Shown: positions 1-8,892 of the stretch, one piece after another
How the letters are laid out: every line of letters begins with the position of its first letter
Position numbering within the stretch: position 1 is the stretch's first letter
Assembly (NCBI RefSeq): GCF_018968705.1
Contig: NZ_CP076668.1
Location: 5,806,233 to 5,870,232 of the forward strand
Direction of reading: 5' to 3'
DNA from: Pseudomonas lijiangensis
GTDB lineage: Bacteria; Pseudomonadota; Gammaproteobacteria; Pseudomonadales; Pseudomonadaceae
DNA: 64,000 nucleotides
Notes under the pieces: generated by a model
Database searches by the model: none
Told to the model about the DNA's origin: nothing
The model's input: the letters and a program-made list of their open reading frames with translations, nothing else
Position numbers and translations under genes: made by a program

Positions 1-93
1 GTAGGCATGATCCAGACCCAGCGCGCTTACGAAATCAACAGCAAAGCCGTCGAGAGCTCGGACGAGATGCTCCAGCGTCTGACGCAGCTCTGA
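1..93 (+). CDS. flgG: Distal rod protein FlgG, C-terminal end only
   Basis: The window opens inside a gene; the last 30 residues and a TGA stop are visible. The end matches the conserved C-terminal helix of FlgG/FlgE-type axial proteins (motif [15 protein letters not shown] followed by SSDEMLQRL). FlgG builds the distal part of the flagellar rod. flgH begins five bases after the stop, as in the standard flgBCDEFGHIJ operon, so flgB-flgF presumably lie just outside the window. Nothing can be said about the N-terminal part. Confidence 0.9.
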   Translation, partial: VGMIQTQRAYEINSKAVESSDEMLQRLTQL

Positions 94-98
94 TCGCC

Positions 99-797
99 AT
101 GTCCGGGAAACGCAAAATGGCCCATAAACGCCCACCGGCATGGCCTCTGTTGCTGGTCATCGCAGGCATGCTGGCGACGACTGGCTGTGATCAGTTGCCC
201 CACAAACCGGTCGTGCCCGAAGAAGAAATGCAGGTGCCGGTCCAGCCGAACCGTCTGGCCAATGGTTCGCTCTATCAGGGTAGCCGTGGGTCGCAGCCCT
301 TGTTCGAGGACCGTCGTCCGCGCATGGTGGGCGATACGCTCACCATCGAACTGGAAGAACAGGTCAGCGCCAGCAAGACCTCCTCGTCCAACGCCAACCG
401 CACTGGCTCCATCGGTCTGAGCCTGGCGACCACCTCAAGCCGCGCCTCTCAGGTTGGCGACTTCGGGCTGGACGCTTCGACCACCAATGACTTCAGCGGT
501 GGAGGTGGCTCACAGGCCAACAATTCCTTTACCGGCACCATTTCCGTAACGGTCATGCAGGTCATGCCCAACGGCCACTTGCGAGTGCGCGGCGACAAAC
601 AGATCGCGATCAACCAGGGCACAGAATTCATCCGTTTTTCGGGCGTGGTCAATCCACGGAGCATCACGGGGGAAAACACCGTGTCTTCGACCCAGGTTTC
701 CCAGGCCCGGATCGAATACGTCGGTGATGGCTATATCAACGAAGCACAGCGCATGGGTTGGCTCCATCGCATTCTTCTCAACCTTTCTCCTTTCTGA
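99..797 (+). CDS. flgH: Flagellar L-ring lipoprotein FlgH
   Basis: FlgH forms the L-ring, the outer-membrane bushing around the rod. The 232-residue product has a lipoprotein signal: basic residues 3-11, a hydrophobic stretch 14-26 and a lipobox-like ATTGC with the acylated cysteine at about residue 30. Family-typical segments [14 protein letters not shown] and the C-terminal [15 protein letters not shown] are present. Length equals E. coli FlgH. Neither ATG 99 nor in-frame ATG 117 has a strong ribosome binding site, so the first few residues are uncertain. It sits between flgG and flgI in one operon. Confidence 0.95.
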   Translation: MSGKRKMAHKRPPAWPLLLVIAGMLATTGCDQLPHKPVVPEEEMQVPVQPNRLANGSLYQGSRGSQPLFEDRRPRMVGDTLTIELEEQVSASKTSSSNANRTGSIGLSLATTSSRASQVGDFGLDASTTNDFSGGGGSQANNSFTGTISVTVMQVMPNGHLRVRGDKQIAINQGTEFIRFSGVVNPRSITGENTVSSTQVSQARIEYVGDGYINEAQRMGWLHRILLNLSPF

Positions 798-808
798 GTA
801 CGGGAACC

Positions 809-1954
809 ATGGCTGACTCTGTATTCATGACGACACTCTTGCGCGCAGCCAGAGCCGGGGCTCGAACGCTGCTGTGCATCGGCACTGCGCTGCTGGGCGG
901 CATGGTCCAGGCAGAACAGATTCGCGATATCGCCGACTTTGCCGGGGTACGCCCCAACAGTCTGGTGGGCTACGGCCTGGTGGTCGGCCTCGATGGCAGT
1001 GGCGACCAGACCACCCAAAGCCCGTTCACCGAGCAGAGTCTTACCAACATGCTGTCGCAACTGGGCGTCACCCTGCCTGCCGACGCCAACATGCAGATGC
1101 GCAACATCGCCGCTGTGATCGTCACCACCAACCTGCCCGCCTTCGTCCATCCCGGCCAGCAGATCGACGTGGTGGTTTCCTCCATCGGTAACGCCAAAAG
1201 CCTGCGCGGCGGCACCTTGTTGATGACCCCCATGAAAGGTGCAGACGGCGAGGTCTACGCCCTGGCTCAAGGCAACCTGATGGTGGGCGGTGCAGGCGCT
1301 TCGGCCAACGGCAGCAGCGTACAGGTCAACCAGCTTGCCGGTGGACGCATCAGTGGAGGTGCAATCGTCGAGCGCTCGGTCCCTCTGAACCTGAGCAATG
1401 ACAGCGGCTTGCTCAACCTTTATATGCATGAACCGGACTTCGCCACCGCCCAGCGCGTGGTCTATGCCATCAACTCCGAATTTCGCAGCACCGTGGCTTC
1501 GGCAGTGGATGGCGGCAGAATCCAGATTCAGGGGCCGTTGTCGCCCAACGAACGGGTCAACTTCATGGCCCGGATCGAAAGCGTCGACGTGTTGCCGATC
1601 CAGATGCGCCCCAAGGTGATCCTTGATTCTCGGACCGGCTCCATTGTCCTCAACAGCTCCGTGAAGCTGCACCGTGCAGCAGTGGCCCACGGCAATCTCT
1701 CGGTCATCATCGACACAACCAACACCGTCAGCCAGCCCGGCGCGTTCAGTAACGGTCAGACGGCCGTGGTCCCCAAAAGCAATATTTCCATCGAGGCTCA
1801 AGGTGGCTCGCTGCATGTGCTTGAAGGCACGGCAGATCTGATGGACGTGGTCAAAGGGCTGAATGCTCTGGGCGCGACACCCCAGGACCTGATGGCGATT
1901 CTGCAAGCGCTCAAGGCCGCCGGTTCACTGCGGGCAGAGCTGGAGATCATCTGA
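809..1954 (+). CDS. flgI: Flagellar P-ring protein FlgI
   Basis: FlgI forms the periplasmic P-ring in the peptidoglycan layer. ATG 809 gives a 381-residue precursor with a Sec signal peptide (hydrophobic stretch about residues 20-32, cleavage likely after VQA before EQIRDIADF). Family hallmarks VRPNSLVGYGLVVGLDG, NMLSQLGV and the C-terminal LMAILQALKAAGSLRAELEII are visible. The frame stays open up to 758, but that start would overlap flgH by 40 bases and put an extension before the signal peptide; ATG 827 is another possibility. The stop overlaps the flgJ start by one base, implying coupled translation. Confidence 0.95.
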   Translation: MADSVFMTTLLRAARAGARTLLCIGTALLGGMVQAEQIRDIADFAGVRPNSLVGYGLVVGLDGSGDQTTQSPFTEQSLTNMLSQLGVTLPADANMQMRNIAAVIVTTNLPAFVHPGQQIDVVVSSIGNAKSLRGGTLLMTPMKGADGEVYALAQGNLMVGGAGASANGSSVQVNQLAGGRISGGAIVERSVPLNLSNDSGLLNLYMHEPDFATAQRVVYAINSEFRSTVASAVDGGRIQIQGPLSPNERVNFMARIESVDVLPIQMRPKVILDSRTGSIVLNSSVKLHRAAVAHGNLSVIIDTTNTVSQPGAFSNGQTAVVPKSNISIEAQGGSLHVLEGTADLMDVVKGLNALGATPQDLMAILQALKAAGSLRAELEII

Positions 1955-2919
1955 TGAACATGGCGGACAGCACGACCGGCTTTGCCCTTGATGTGCAGGG
2001 GCTGGAACAGCTCAAGCGGCATTCGCGCGAAGATGCCGGGTCGAGCCTGAAGGAAGCCAGCAAGCAGTTTGAAGCCCTGTTCCTGCAGATGATGCTCAAG
2101 AGCATGCGGGCCGCGATTCCCAAGTCCGAGATGTCCAGCAACTCGCAGACCGAGTTTTATACCGACATGTTCGATCAGCAGGTGGCGCAGAGCCTGGCGG
2201 GCAAAGGCATCGGCCTCGCCGAGCAGTTGACCCGGCAACTGGGCGGTTCCTCTGCAAAGCCCCACTCGCCTGATGTTCAACGCGGCATGGATGCGGCCAC
2301 CGCCCTTTTTCTGGACTTGCCGCCCTCCGGCACAAACAGTTCAGAGTCGCCCTTTGCAGCCACGGCTTACCCGACACAGGCATTCGAGTCCTGGAAGCGT
2401 CGGGAGGTCAGTGGCATGAACAACGAGCAGCCCGAGCATGTGCAGGCATTCATCGCGCGCCTGAGCGAGCCGGCACAAAAAGCCGCTCGCAGCAGTGGCG
2501 TACCCGCCGAGCTGATCCTCGCTCAGGCTGCACTGGAAACCGATTGGGGCCGACGCCAGATCACCACGGCCAGTGGCGCCGACAGCCACAACCTGTTCGG
2601 GATCAAGGCAGGCAGCCAATGGCAAGGCGCGACCACACAGGTCATGACGACGGAATATGAAGCAGGCGAAGCGCAGAAACAGATGGAAAGCTTCCGCGTC
2701 TACCCGACCTATGACGCGGCGTTCAACGATTATGCCCGCCTGATCCGCTCACGCCCCGGCTATGCCGCCGCCCGCAACGCCGCCGACGCGCCGCAGGCAG
2801 CCATCGCCCTGCAACAGGGCGGCTACGCCACCGACCCGCGCTATGCACAAAAACTGATTTCGGTCATGGCCACCATCGGCCCGCTGAGACATGTACCGCC
2901 CACGGCACAGCTGGACTGA
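1954..2919 (+). CDS. flgJ: Rod-cap and peptidoglycan hydrolase FlgJ
   Basis: FlgJ caps the growing rod and cuts a hole in peptidoglycan. The 321-residue protein has both classical parts: an N-terminal rod-binding domain (about 33-100, with KQFEALFLQMMLKSMRAA) and a C-terminal glucosaminidase domain (about 160-310). Glu195 in ALETDWG is the expected catalytic acid, followed by NLFGIKAG and DPRYAQKLISVM. Dual-domain FlgJ is the form found in beta/gammaproteobacteria. The linker (105-160) is longer and low in conservation. Last gene of the flgBCDEFGHIJ operon; a REP repeat follows. Confidence 0.95.
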   Translation: MNMADSTTGFALDVQGLEQLKRHSREDAGSSLKEASKQFEALFLQMMLKSMRAAIPKSEMSSNSQTEFYTDMFDQQVAQSLAGKGIGLAEQLTRQLGGSSAKPHSPDVQRGMDAATALFLDLPPSGTNSSESPFAATAYPTQAFESWKRREVSGMNNEQPEHVQAFIARLSEPAQKAARSSGVPAELILAQAALETDWGRRQITTASGADSHNLFGIKAGSQWQGATTQVMTTEYEAGEAQKQMESFRVYPTYDAAFNDYARLIRSRPGYAAARNAADAPQAAIALQQGGYATDPRYAQKLISVMATIGPLRHVPPTAQLD

Positions 2920-2960
2920 TTGCCTGCGTGGACTCGCCCGCAGGACCGGATGTACCAACA

Positions 2961-3062
2961 AACGTGCAGGAGGCAGCTTGATGGCGAAAAGGGCCTGAAA
3001 ACCGGCAGATATTCCGTGTCTGTACGCGAAAGTCGCCAGCAAGCTGCCTCCCACAAAGTGAC
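2961..3062 (+). repeat. REP-type imperfect palindrome pair, copy 1
   Basis: Two outward arms, GGAGGCAGCTTGATGGCGA near 2970-2987 and TCGCCAGCAAGCTGCCTCCC near 3033-3052, flank a central piece. The whole block is nearly identical to the reverse complement of 29414-29515. It fills most of the 278-base spacer between flgJ and flgK and could act as a transcription-termination or mRNA-stabilising structure. Confidence 0.85.
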
Positions 3063-3141
3063 TTGGCAGATTTATCAGGTCCCCCGGTGCTGCCCACCGG
3101 CAAATCGATTCGCGAATCACCATGTTTTTTTCACCAACCAC

Positions 3142-3169
3142 CAAAGTTGCGCTTTCGCGGGGCCGATAG
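3142..3169 (+). promoter_or_regulatory. Sigma-28 (FliA) promoter of flgKL
   Basis: The -35-like CAAAGTTG (3142-3149) and -10-like GCCGATAG (3162-3169) are separated by 12 bases. The sigma-28 consensus is TAAAGTTT-N11-GCCGATAA. It lies about 30 bases before flgK, a class 3 gene in FlhDC systems. Confidence 0.8.
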
Positions 3170-3197
3170 TGGGCCTATGTAGCTTAGGAGCTTTGCA

Positions 3198-4808
3198 ATG
3201 AGCATTATTTCCATTGGTGTCAGCGGTCTGACTGCCGCACAGATCGCCCTCAGTACCAGCAGCAACAACACGACCAACGCTTACACCGATGGCTATACCC
3301 TTCAGGTTGCGACTTTCTCCGAATCCAGTTCGGGAAGCGGTGTGGAAGTCAGCAGTGTCGATCGGCAGTACAACCAGTTCGTCACGACCCAGCTCAATAA
3401 CTCGATCAGCGCCGAAAGCGCCCTTTCGACCTATCAGACCGAAATCGATCAGATCGACAGCCTGCTGGCCGATGGCGATGCCAGCCTCGATACGCTGATG
3501 CAGAGCTTCTTTTCGTCGATCCAGAGCCTGACTTCGGACGCCAGCGACACCTCGGCGCGAGAAGAAGTGATTGGCTCCGCCGAAACCCTGGCCTCTCAAT
3601 TCAATCAGTTGGGCAGCTATCTGGATGAAATGGCGGACGATGTGAACAACCAGATCGACGATCAGGTCACCCAGATCAACGACATCACCGAGCAGATTGC
3701 CGACCTCAACAAGAAAATCAGCCTGTCCAGCGCGCTCGGCACCACTTCCAATGACCTGCTCGATCAGCGGGACCTGCTCGTCAGCCAGCTCAGCGAACTG
3801 GTGGATGTCGATGTGAAAACCCAGGACAACGGCAGTTACAGCATTTCCCTGAGCAACGGCCTGGCACTGGTTTCCGGCAATCAGAGCTTTGATCTGACCA
3901 CAACCGTCTCTGCCAGCGACTCGACCCAGACAGTGATCGGTTACGTCGATGCCGCAGGCAACACCACCACACTGGATGATTCGACCATCAGCGGTGGCTC
4001 GCTGGGCGGGTTGCTGGAGTTTCGCGACACCACGCTGACCGAGACACAAAACCAGCTAGGCCTGCTGGCGGTCTCGCTGACCCAAGCCTTCAACACCCTG
4101 CAGGAGTCGGGTATCGACCTCAATGGCGATACAGGCACTGCCTTTTTCTCTGTCGACGACCCGAGCGCCTATGGCAGCACCGACAACACCGGCGACGCAA
4201 CCCTGAGCGTGACCTTCAGCGACGACGTGAGCGAGTTGAGCGCCACCGACTACACCGTCAGCTATTCCGACACCGATGGCTATACCGTGACGCGCAACGA
4301 CAGTGGTGCCAGTGTCGACTCCACTTACGACAGTGATACCGGCACCCTGACCTTTGCCGGCATGAGCGCAACCATCAGCGGCACGGCCGCCGATGGCGAC
4401 AGTTTCCTGGTGTTGCCGACCCGCAACGCCGCCAGCAGCTTCAGCACCCTGATTACCGACGGCAGCCTGATCGCGGCAGGGACTTCGACTGGCAGCAGCG
4501 ATAACACCAACGCGCTGGCCATGCTCGACCTGCAGACCAGTGACATCGTGGGCGGCACCTCGACCCTTAGCCAGACCTACTCGGCCCTGGTCAGCGACGT
4601 AGGCAGTACCGCCACCAAGATCGCCGGGCAACTGGAAACCCAGACCAGCCTGACCGAACAGCTGACCACGCTTCAACAATCGGAATCCGGGGTCAACGTG
4701 GATGAAGAGGCTGCCAACCTCATCCTCTATCAACAGTATTACCAGGCTTGCGCAAAGGTCGTCGAAGTGGGCACCACCATTCTCGACACCGTTCTCGACA
4801 TCGACTGA
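3198..4808 (+). CDS. flgK: Hook-filament junction protein FlgK (HAP1)
   Basis: FlgK is the first hook-associated protein, exported through the flagellar type III apparatus to join hook and filament. The 536-residue product has the conserved N-terminal coiled-coil (start MSIISIGVSGLTAAQIALS, then NNTTNAYTDGY) and a C-terminal helix with the typical VNVDEEAANLILYQQYYQACAKVV. A good ribosome binding site (TAGGAG) precedes ATG. The middle is rich in Asp, Ser and Thr. Residues about 334-409 hold a small domain ending SGTAADGDSF that resembles one in FlgL. flgL follows 26 bases later. Confidence 0.95.
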   Translation: MSIISIGVSGLTAAQIALSTSSNNTTNAYTDGYTLQVATFSESSSGSGVEVSSVDRQYNQFVTTQLNNSISAESALSTYQTEIDQIDSLLADGDASLDTLMQSFFSSIQSLTSDASDTSAREEVIGSAETLASQFNQLGSYLDEMADDVNNQIDDQVTQINDITEQIADLNKKISLSSALGTTSNDLLDQRDLLVSQLSELVDVDVKTQDNGSYSISLSNGLALVSGNQSFDLTTTVSASDSTQTVIGYVDAAGNTTTLDDSTISGGSLGGLLEFRDTTLTETQNQLGLLAVSLTQAFNTLQESGIDLNGDTGTAFFSVDDPSAYGSTDNTGDATLSVTFSDDVSELSATDYTVSYSDTDGYTVTRNDSGASVDSTYDSDTGTLTFAGMSATISGTAADGDSFLVLPTRNAASSFSTLITDGSLIAAGTSTGSSDNTNALAMLDLQTSDIVGGTSTLSQTYSALVSDVGSTATKIAGQLETQTSLTEQLTTLQQSESGVNVDEEAANLILYQQYYQACAKVVEVGTTILDTVLDID

Positions 4809-4834
4809 TAACCGCCTGAAAGGAGAGTCACGCC

Positions 4835-6031
4835 ATGCGCCTCAGCAGTGCGACGATTTACAACCAGAGCCTGAGCTCCATGCTCGCGCAGGAAAGCGCC
4901 TATCAGGACGCCGCCCAGGAAGTGTCCAGCGGCACCAAAGTGGTCACCCCTTCGGACGATTCGCTGGCTGCCGCCCAAGCCGTCAACGTGCGCCAGGCCA
5001 TTGCTGCCAACGAGCAATACGCGGATTCGCGCAGCGCCATCACGACATCCCTCTCCCAGGAGGAAAGCACGCTCGACAGCATCAACGATGCCATCAGCAG
5101 CGCCATGGCCCTGGTCGTCCAGGCCAACAACGGAACCTTGAGCGACGCCGACCGCGAGTCTATCGCCACCTCGCTGCAGGGCGTCTACGACACCCTCGTC
5201 ACACTGGCGAACTCCACAGACAGCAATGGCAACTACCTGTTCTCCGGTTATCAGAGCCAAAGCCCGGCATTTGCAGTGGATGCCGATGGCAACATGACTT
5301 ATCAGGGCGACGACAACGTCGTCACGCAACAGGTCAGTTCCACGCAGACCATGGCCAGCAGCGATAACGGGGCGACCATCTTTCTGTCGGTCAGCAGCTC
5401 GGCGGGCTACATTGCCGAAGCGGGCGACAATACCGGCACCGTGACTTTCGATGGGCCTGACATTACAGACTCTACAGATGCCAATTACGGCACGGGTTTC
5501 ACCCTGACGTTCAGCACAGCAGAAGATGGCACGGCCCAGTACAGCATCGATGGTGCTGACCCGGTCGCCTACACCGACGGCGAAACACTTGAGATCAACG
5601 GTTTGTCCCTGACTCTGGAGGGCACGCCAGCAGATGGCGATACGATTACCGTCAGCGCAGCAACAGATGCCGACCCGGACCTGTTCGCCACCCTGAAAAA
5701 CCTGATCACGGCCCTGCAGACGCCCGTGGAAACCGAAGCCGACCAGGCGGCCCTGAGCAACACGCTTTCCACCTCCAGCCGTCAATTGAGCAACGCACAG
5801 GACAACGTGCTGACGGTGCAGACCTCGGTGGGTTCGCGCCTCAACCAGATAGAAGTGCTGGATACCATCGGTGACGATCTGGCGCTGAGTTATGCCGAGC
5901 GCCTGTCCGGTCTGGTTGATGCCGACTACACCGAGTCGGTGACCGAATACACCTCGCTGCAGGTTGCCCTGCAAGCCGCTCAGCAGACCTTCGTCAGCAT
6001 TCAGAAGATGTCATTGTTCGAATACATCTGA
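4835..6031 (+). CDS. flgL: Hook-filament junction protein FlgL (HAP3)
   Basis: FlgL is the flagellin-like second junction protein. The N-terminus (MRLSSATIYNQSLSSML) and the C-terminal helix (YTESVTEYTSLQVALQAAQQTF) fit the flagellin/FlgL fold. At 398 residues it is clearly longer than E. coli FlgL (317); the extra length is a central domain (about 201-281) with GTPADGD, similar to the one in FlgK. Ribosome binding site AAAGGAG lies ahead of ATG. It is probably cotranscribed with flgK from the sigma-28 promoter. Confidence 0.95.
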   Translation: MRLSSATIYNQSLSSMLAQESAYQDAAQEVSSGTKVVTPSDDSLAAAQAVNVRQAIAANEQYADSRSAITTSLSQEESTLDSINDAISSAMALVVQANNGTLSDADRESIATSLQGVYDTLVTLANSTDSNGNYLFSGYQSQSPAFAVDADGNMTYQGDDNVVTQQVSSTQTMASSDNGATIFLSVSSSAGYIAEAGDNTGTVTFDGPDITDSTDANYGTGFTLTFSTAEDGTAQYSIDGADPVAYTDGETLEINGLSLTLEGTPADGDTITVSAATDADPDLFATLKNLITALQTPVETEADQAALSNTLSTSSRQLSNAQDNVLTVQTSVGSRLNQIEVLDTIGDDLALSYAERLSGLVDADYTESVTEYTSLQVALQAAQQTFVSIQKMSLFEYI

Positions 6032-6035
6032 GGCC

Positions 6036-6130
6036 CCGTGGGACCGGATTTATCCGGGAAAGCGTCATTTCTGGCGACAAAAACGCTGTGAATGTACCGA
6101 CCTCTTCCCGGATGAATCCGGTCCCACAAA
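6036..6130. repeat. REP-like inverted repeat between convergent flgL and fliR
   Basis: GTGGGACCGGATTTATCCGGG (from 6038) is repeated in inverse form as CCCGGATGAATCCGGTCCCAC ending near 6126. This is a different REP family from the one at 2961. It lies between the convergent ends of flgKL and the fliLMNOPQR operon and probably serves as a bidirectional terminator. Confidence 0.8.
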
Positions 6131-6158
6131 GTGAAGTGCCCTGCAAAAGCGCGGAAAA

Positions 6159-6947
6159 CTACGGCAACGCCATATTGATGATCAGGTACTGCATGAATTG
6201 CAGCGTGCTGGTCAGCAATCGACTGAGAAACTGCCCCAGATCCCCCATGACCACCATCAGCAGTATCAGCCCGACGAGCAGGGTCGCCGGGAAGCCGACC
6301 GAAAATACGGTCAACTGCGGCGAAACACGGTTGAGGATGCCCATGGCCAGGTTGATGATCAGCAGCGTGGCCACCATGGGGAGCGCCAGCAGAAGGCCAG
6401 TCAGGAAGATTGTGCTGCCGTAGCGGGCAATCAGGTTCCACGCATTGGGATCGAAACGCACAGTGCCGATGGGCAAGGTCTTGAAGGTCAGGGCCAGCAG
6501 CTCAAGCACCATCAGGTGACCGTCCAGCGCCAGGAACATCAGGATGGTGATCATGCTCAGAAAGCGCGACAGCACCATGCTGTTGGTATTGGTATCGGCC
6601 GAAAAGAACGTGGCGAAGGCCAGTCCCATCTGCATGCCGCAAATCTCGCCAGCCATCTCCACAACCGCCAGGGTAATGCGCATGACCATGCCCAGCGACA
6701 TGCCGATCAGCATCTGCTCGACAATCACCCCAAGTCCTGCCCATGAAAAGAGGGGAATGTCCGGTGTGGGGGCAAGGTTAGGCGCCAGCAGAAAACTCAG
6801 AAGCATCGCCAGGCCGACTTTCACCTGACTCGACACGTTCTTGTGGCCCAGGATCGGGTCGCTCATCAGAAACGCCAATACCCGGCAGAACGGCCAGAAG
6901 AAACTGGTCACCCAAAGTTGCAACTGGGCCGAGCTGACTTCGATCAC
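6159..6947 (-). CDS. fliR: Flagellar export gate protein FliR
   Basis: FliR is part of the FliPQR export gate at the base of the flagellum. The 262-residue product is very hydrophobic with about six membrane segments, and carries conserved stretches such as KVGLAMLLSFLLAP and GEICGMQMGLAFATFF. Length equals E. coli FliR (261). Last gene of the fliL-M-N-O-P-Q-R operon; only five bases separate it from fliQ. A homologous type III secretion gate is ruled out by the purely flagellar context. Confidence 0.95.
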   Translation of the reverse strand: MIEVSSAQLQLWVTSFFWPFCRVLAFLMSDPILGHKNVSSQVKVGLAMLLSFLLAPNLAPTPDIPLFSWAGLGVIVEQMLIGMSLGMVMRITLAVVEMAGEICGMQMGLAFATFFSADTNTNSMVLSRFLSMITILMFLALDGHLMVLELLALTFKTLPIGTVRFDPNAWNLIARYGSTIFLTGLLLALPMVATLLIINLAMGILNRVSPQLTVFSVGFPATLLVGLILLMVVMGDLGQFLSRLLTSTLQFMQYLIINMALP

Positions 6948-6952
6948 TGACG

Positions 6953-7222
6953 TCAGCCGATCAGTGTCGGCAAGCTGCTGAACAACGTTCGGGTGTAATC
7001 AACCAGCATTTCCATGATCAGCGGGCCGACAAGGACCAGCACGACGCATACGCCTACGATCTTGGGGATGAACGACAGCGTGGACTCGTTGATCTGGGTC
7101 GCAGCCTGAAACAGACTCACCAGCAGGCCGATGAACAGCGTCGCAAGCAACACCGGCCCCGCGACCACCAGGCTCATGCGCATGCCTTTGTAAGCCAGAT
7201 CCATGACCATTTCCGGCGTCAT
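6953..7222 (-). CDS. fliQ: Flagellar export gate protein FliQ
   Basis: The small export gate subunit: ATG 7222 (MTPEMVMDLAYKGMRM) gives 89 residues, the family's usual size, with two membrane helices (about 17-37 and 52-73). The longer open frame up to 7300 would run into fliP and is not supported. Family motif LFQAATQINESTLSFIPKI is present. It lies between fliP and fliR. Confidence 0.95.
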   Translation of the reverse strand: MTPEMVMDLAYKGMRMSLVVAGPVLLATLFIGLLVSLFQAATQINESTLSFIPKIVGVCVVLVLVGPLIMEMLVDYTRTLFSSLPTLIG

Positions 7223-7238
7223 TGTTTGTGTCCTCGCG

Positions 7239-8000
7239 TCAGGTGTAGAAACTTTGCGCCAGCGATCCCAGCAACAGTTGCCAGCCATCGACCAGCACAA
7301 AGAGCATCAGCTTGAAAGGCAGGGAAATAGTGGAAGGCGGCACCATCATCATGCCCAGCGCCATCAGCACGCTCGCCACGGCCAGGTCGATGATCAGAAA
7401 GGGAATGAAGATCGTGAAACCGGCCTGAAAAGCCGTCTTCAATTCACTGGTGACAAAGGCCGGCAGCAACACCCGCATGGGCACATCCTCCGGCCCCTGC
7501 AAGTCTTCGATCTGGGCCAGGCGCGCAAACAGGGCCAGATCGCTCTGGCGCGTCTGGGTCAGCATGAACTTGCGAAACGGCTGGCTGGCCTGATCAAGAA
7601 ACTGCTCGACCGATATCTCGTCTTTGGAAAACGGCACCCAGGCCTTTTGATAAGCCTGATCGAGGGTCGGCGACATGACGAAAAAGGTCAGGAACAGAGC
7701 CATCCCCAGCAGCACCTGGTTCGGCGGTGCGGAGGTCGTGCCGATAGCAGTGCGCAACAGGCCCAGAACGATGATGATCCGCGTGAAGCCGGTCATCATC
7801 AGCAACGCCGCTGGCAGGAATGCCATGGCACTGAGCAGCATCAGGGTTTGCAGGCTCAGCGACCATTGCTGACCGCCCGCCTGCCCGGTAAAAGCGGCCA
7901 GCCCCTGAACGGTCGGCTCTGCCTGGGCATTGGCCATGAACGCAAGGCCAGGCACACTCGCCAGAGCGGCCAGTTTCAATCCACGCTGAAACGGCTTCAT
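7239..8000 (-). CDS. fliP: Flagellar export gate protein FliP
   Basis: FliP is the core of the export gate. The 253-residue precursor has a cleavable signal peptide (likely cut after MANAQA, about residue 27), as known for FliP, and conserved elements such as [35 protein letters not shown] and the C-terminal [20 protein letters not shown]. Its start overlaps the fliO stop by four bases (ATGA), indicating translational coupling. Confidence 0.96.
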   Translation of the reverse strand: MKPFQRGLKLAALASVPGLAFMANAQAEPTVQGLAAFTGQAGGQQWSLSLQTLMLLSAMAFLPAALLMMTGFTRIIIVLGLLRTAIGTTSAPPNQVLLGMALFLTFFVMSPTLDQAYQKAWVPFSKDEISVEQFLDQASQPFRKFMLTQTRQSDLALFARLAQIEDLQGPEDVPMRVLLPAFVTSELKTAFQAGFTIFIPFLIIDLAVASVLMALGMMMVPPSTISLPFKLMLFVLVDGWQLLLGSLAQSFYT

Positions 8001-8419
8001 GAGTTGCCTCCCGGCCTTTCGGGATGACGCTGCAGGTTGCGTTTCAAGGCGCTGGCCAGCCGATCGGCAAAACTGTTGCCCATCACAACCGCATCACTTT
8101 CAGATGCCGCTGGTGGTGCTTCCATCTGCGAGAGCGCACTGACCTGTTGGGCCGTCACACCCAGCACCAGCCACTTGCCCTGCACTTCGACGATCACTAC
8201 TTTTTCACGCTGACCGACATTGGTACTGCCGACGACGCGCACGACTTGCCCCGATACCAGCGAGCGCGAACCGATACGCCGCAGAACCCAGCCGCAGACA
8301 AAGACACAGGCGACCACCAGCCCCAGCGCCAGTGCTGTCTTGCCCAGCAAAGCCAGGCTCATCAGGCTCTCTGAAGGTGCGCCGAGGGCAACGGGTGGCG
8401 TCTGGCTGACAACACTCAT
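7997..8419 (-). CDS. fliO: Flagellar biosynthesis protein FliO
   Basis: FliO is a bitopic membrane protein that helps assemble the FliP ring. The 140-residue protein has one strong membrane helix (about residues 22-47) followed by a cytoplasmic domain with [27 protein letters not shown] beta structure (the 'NVGQRE' element is typical of FliO). Overlaps fliN upstream and fliP downstream by four bases each. Confidence 0.9.
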   Translation of the reverse strand: MSVVSQTPPVALGAPSESLMSLALLGKTALALGLVVACVFVCGWVLRRIGSRSLVSGQVVRVVGSTNVGQREKVVIVEVQGKWLVLGVTAQQVSALSQMEAPPAASESDAVVMGNSFADRLASALKRNLQRHPERPGGNS

Positions 8420-8892
8420 CGGTTGAGCTTTTGGACGCGTTCGGAAGGCGTGATGATTTCCGTGATGCGGATGCCGTACTTGTCATCCACCACTACAACC
8501 TCGCCCTGAGCGATCAGGTAGCTGTTGATCAGAATGTCCATGGGCTCACCCGCCAGGCCATCCAGTGCCAGCACTGACCCTTGGGCCAGTTCCAGCAACT
8601 GCTTGATAGTGATCCGTGTGCGGCCCAGCTCTACGCTGAGCTTGACCGGAATATCCATGATCATTTCCAACTCGCGCGGTGCAGCCATGGGCTGTGGGGT
8701 CACCAGCGGCTTGAAGACTTCAGTGCCGACATTGGCTGGCGTGATGCTTTCGGTCGCCGCCGCCTCGGCTTCGCTCTGTTCGGCAAGGGCCATGGCCCAT
8801 GGATCATCGCTCTCAGGCTCGACGCCCTGCTCGGCCATGGCCTTGGCCCAGTCGTCGGCCTCTTGCGGCTCGATGTTGTTTGAGTCAGTCAT
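8416..8892 (-). CDS. fliN: Flagellar motor switch protein FliN
   Basis: FliN forms the bottom of the C-ring. ATG 8892 gives 158 residues; the C-terminal half (about 75-158) is a SpoA domain with PVKLSVELGRTRITIKQLL and GSVLALDGLAGEPMDILIN. The N-terminal half is variable and contains two similar segments, DDWAKAMAEQ and DDPWAMALAEQ, about 18 residues apart. Starting at 8892 gives an eight-base overlap with fliM; the frame is open up to 8919 but that would overlap more. Confidence 0.94.
   Translation of the reverse strand: MTDSNNIEPQEADDWAKAMAEQGVEPESDDPWAMALAEQSEAEAAATESITPANVGTEVFKPLVTPQPMAAPRELEMIMDIPVKLSVELGRTRITIKQLLELAQGSVLALDGLAGEPMDILINSYLIAQGEVVVVDDKYGIRITEIITPSERVQKLNR

Noticed and set aside
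731..1906. A 391-codon open frame on the minus strand opposite flgI
   Set aside because: It is exactly antisense to flgI, has no family features and arises from the codon bias of a GC-rich gene.
6159..8000. fliPQR and flhBA as a non-flagellar type III secretion system
   Set aside because: Rod, ring, hook-associated, motor and flagellin genes are all present in the same cluster, with no translocon or needle genes.
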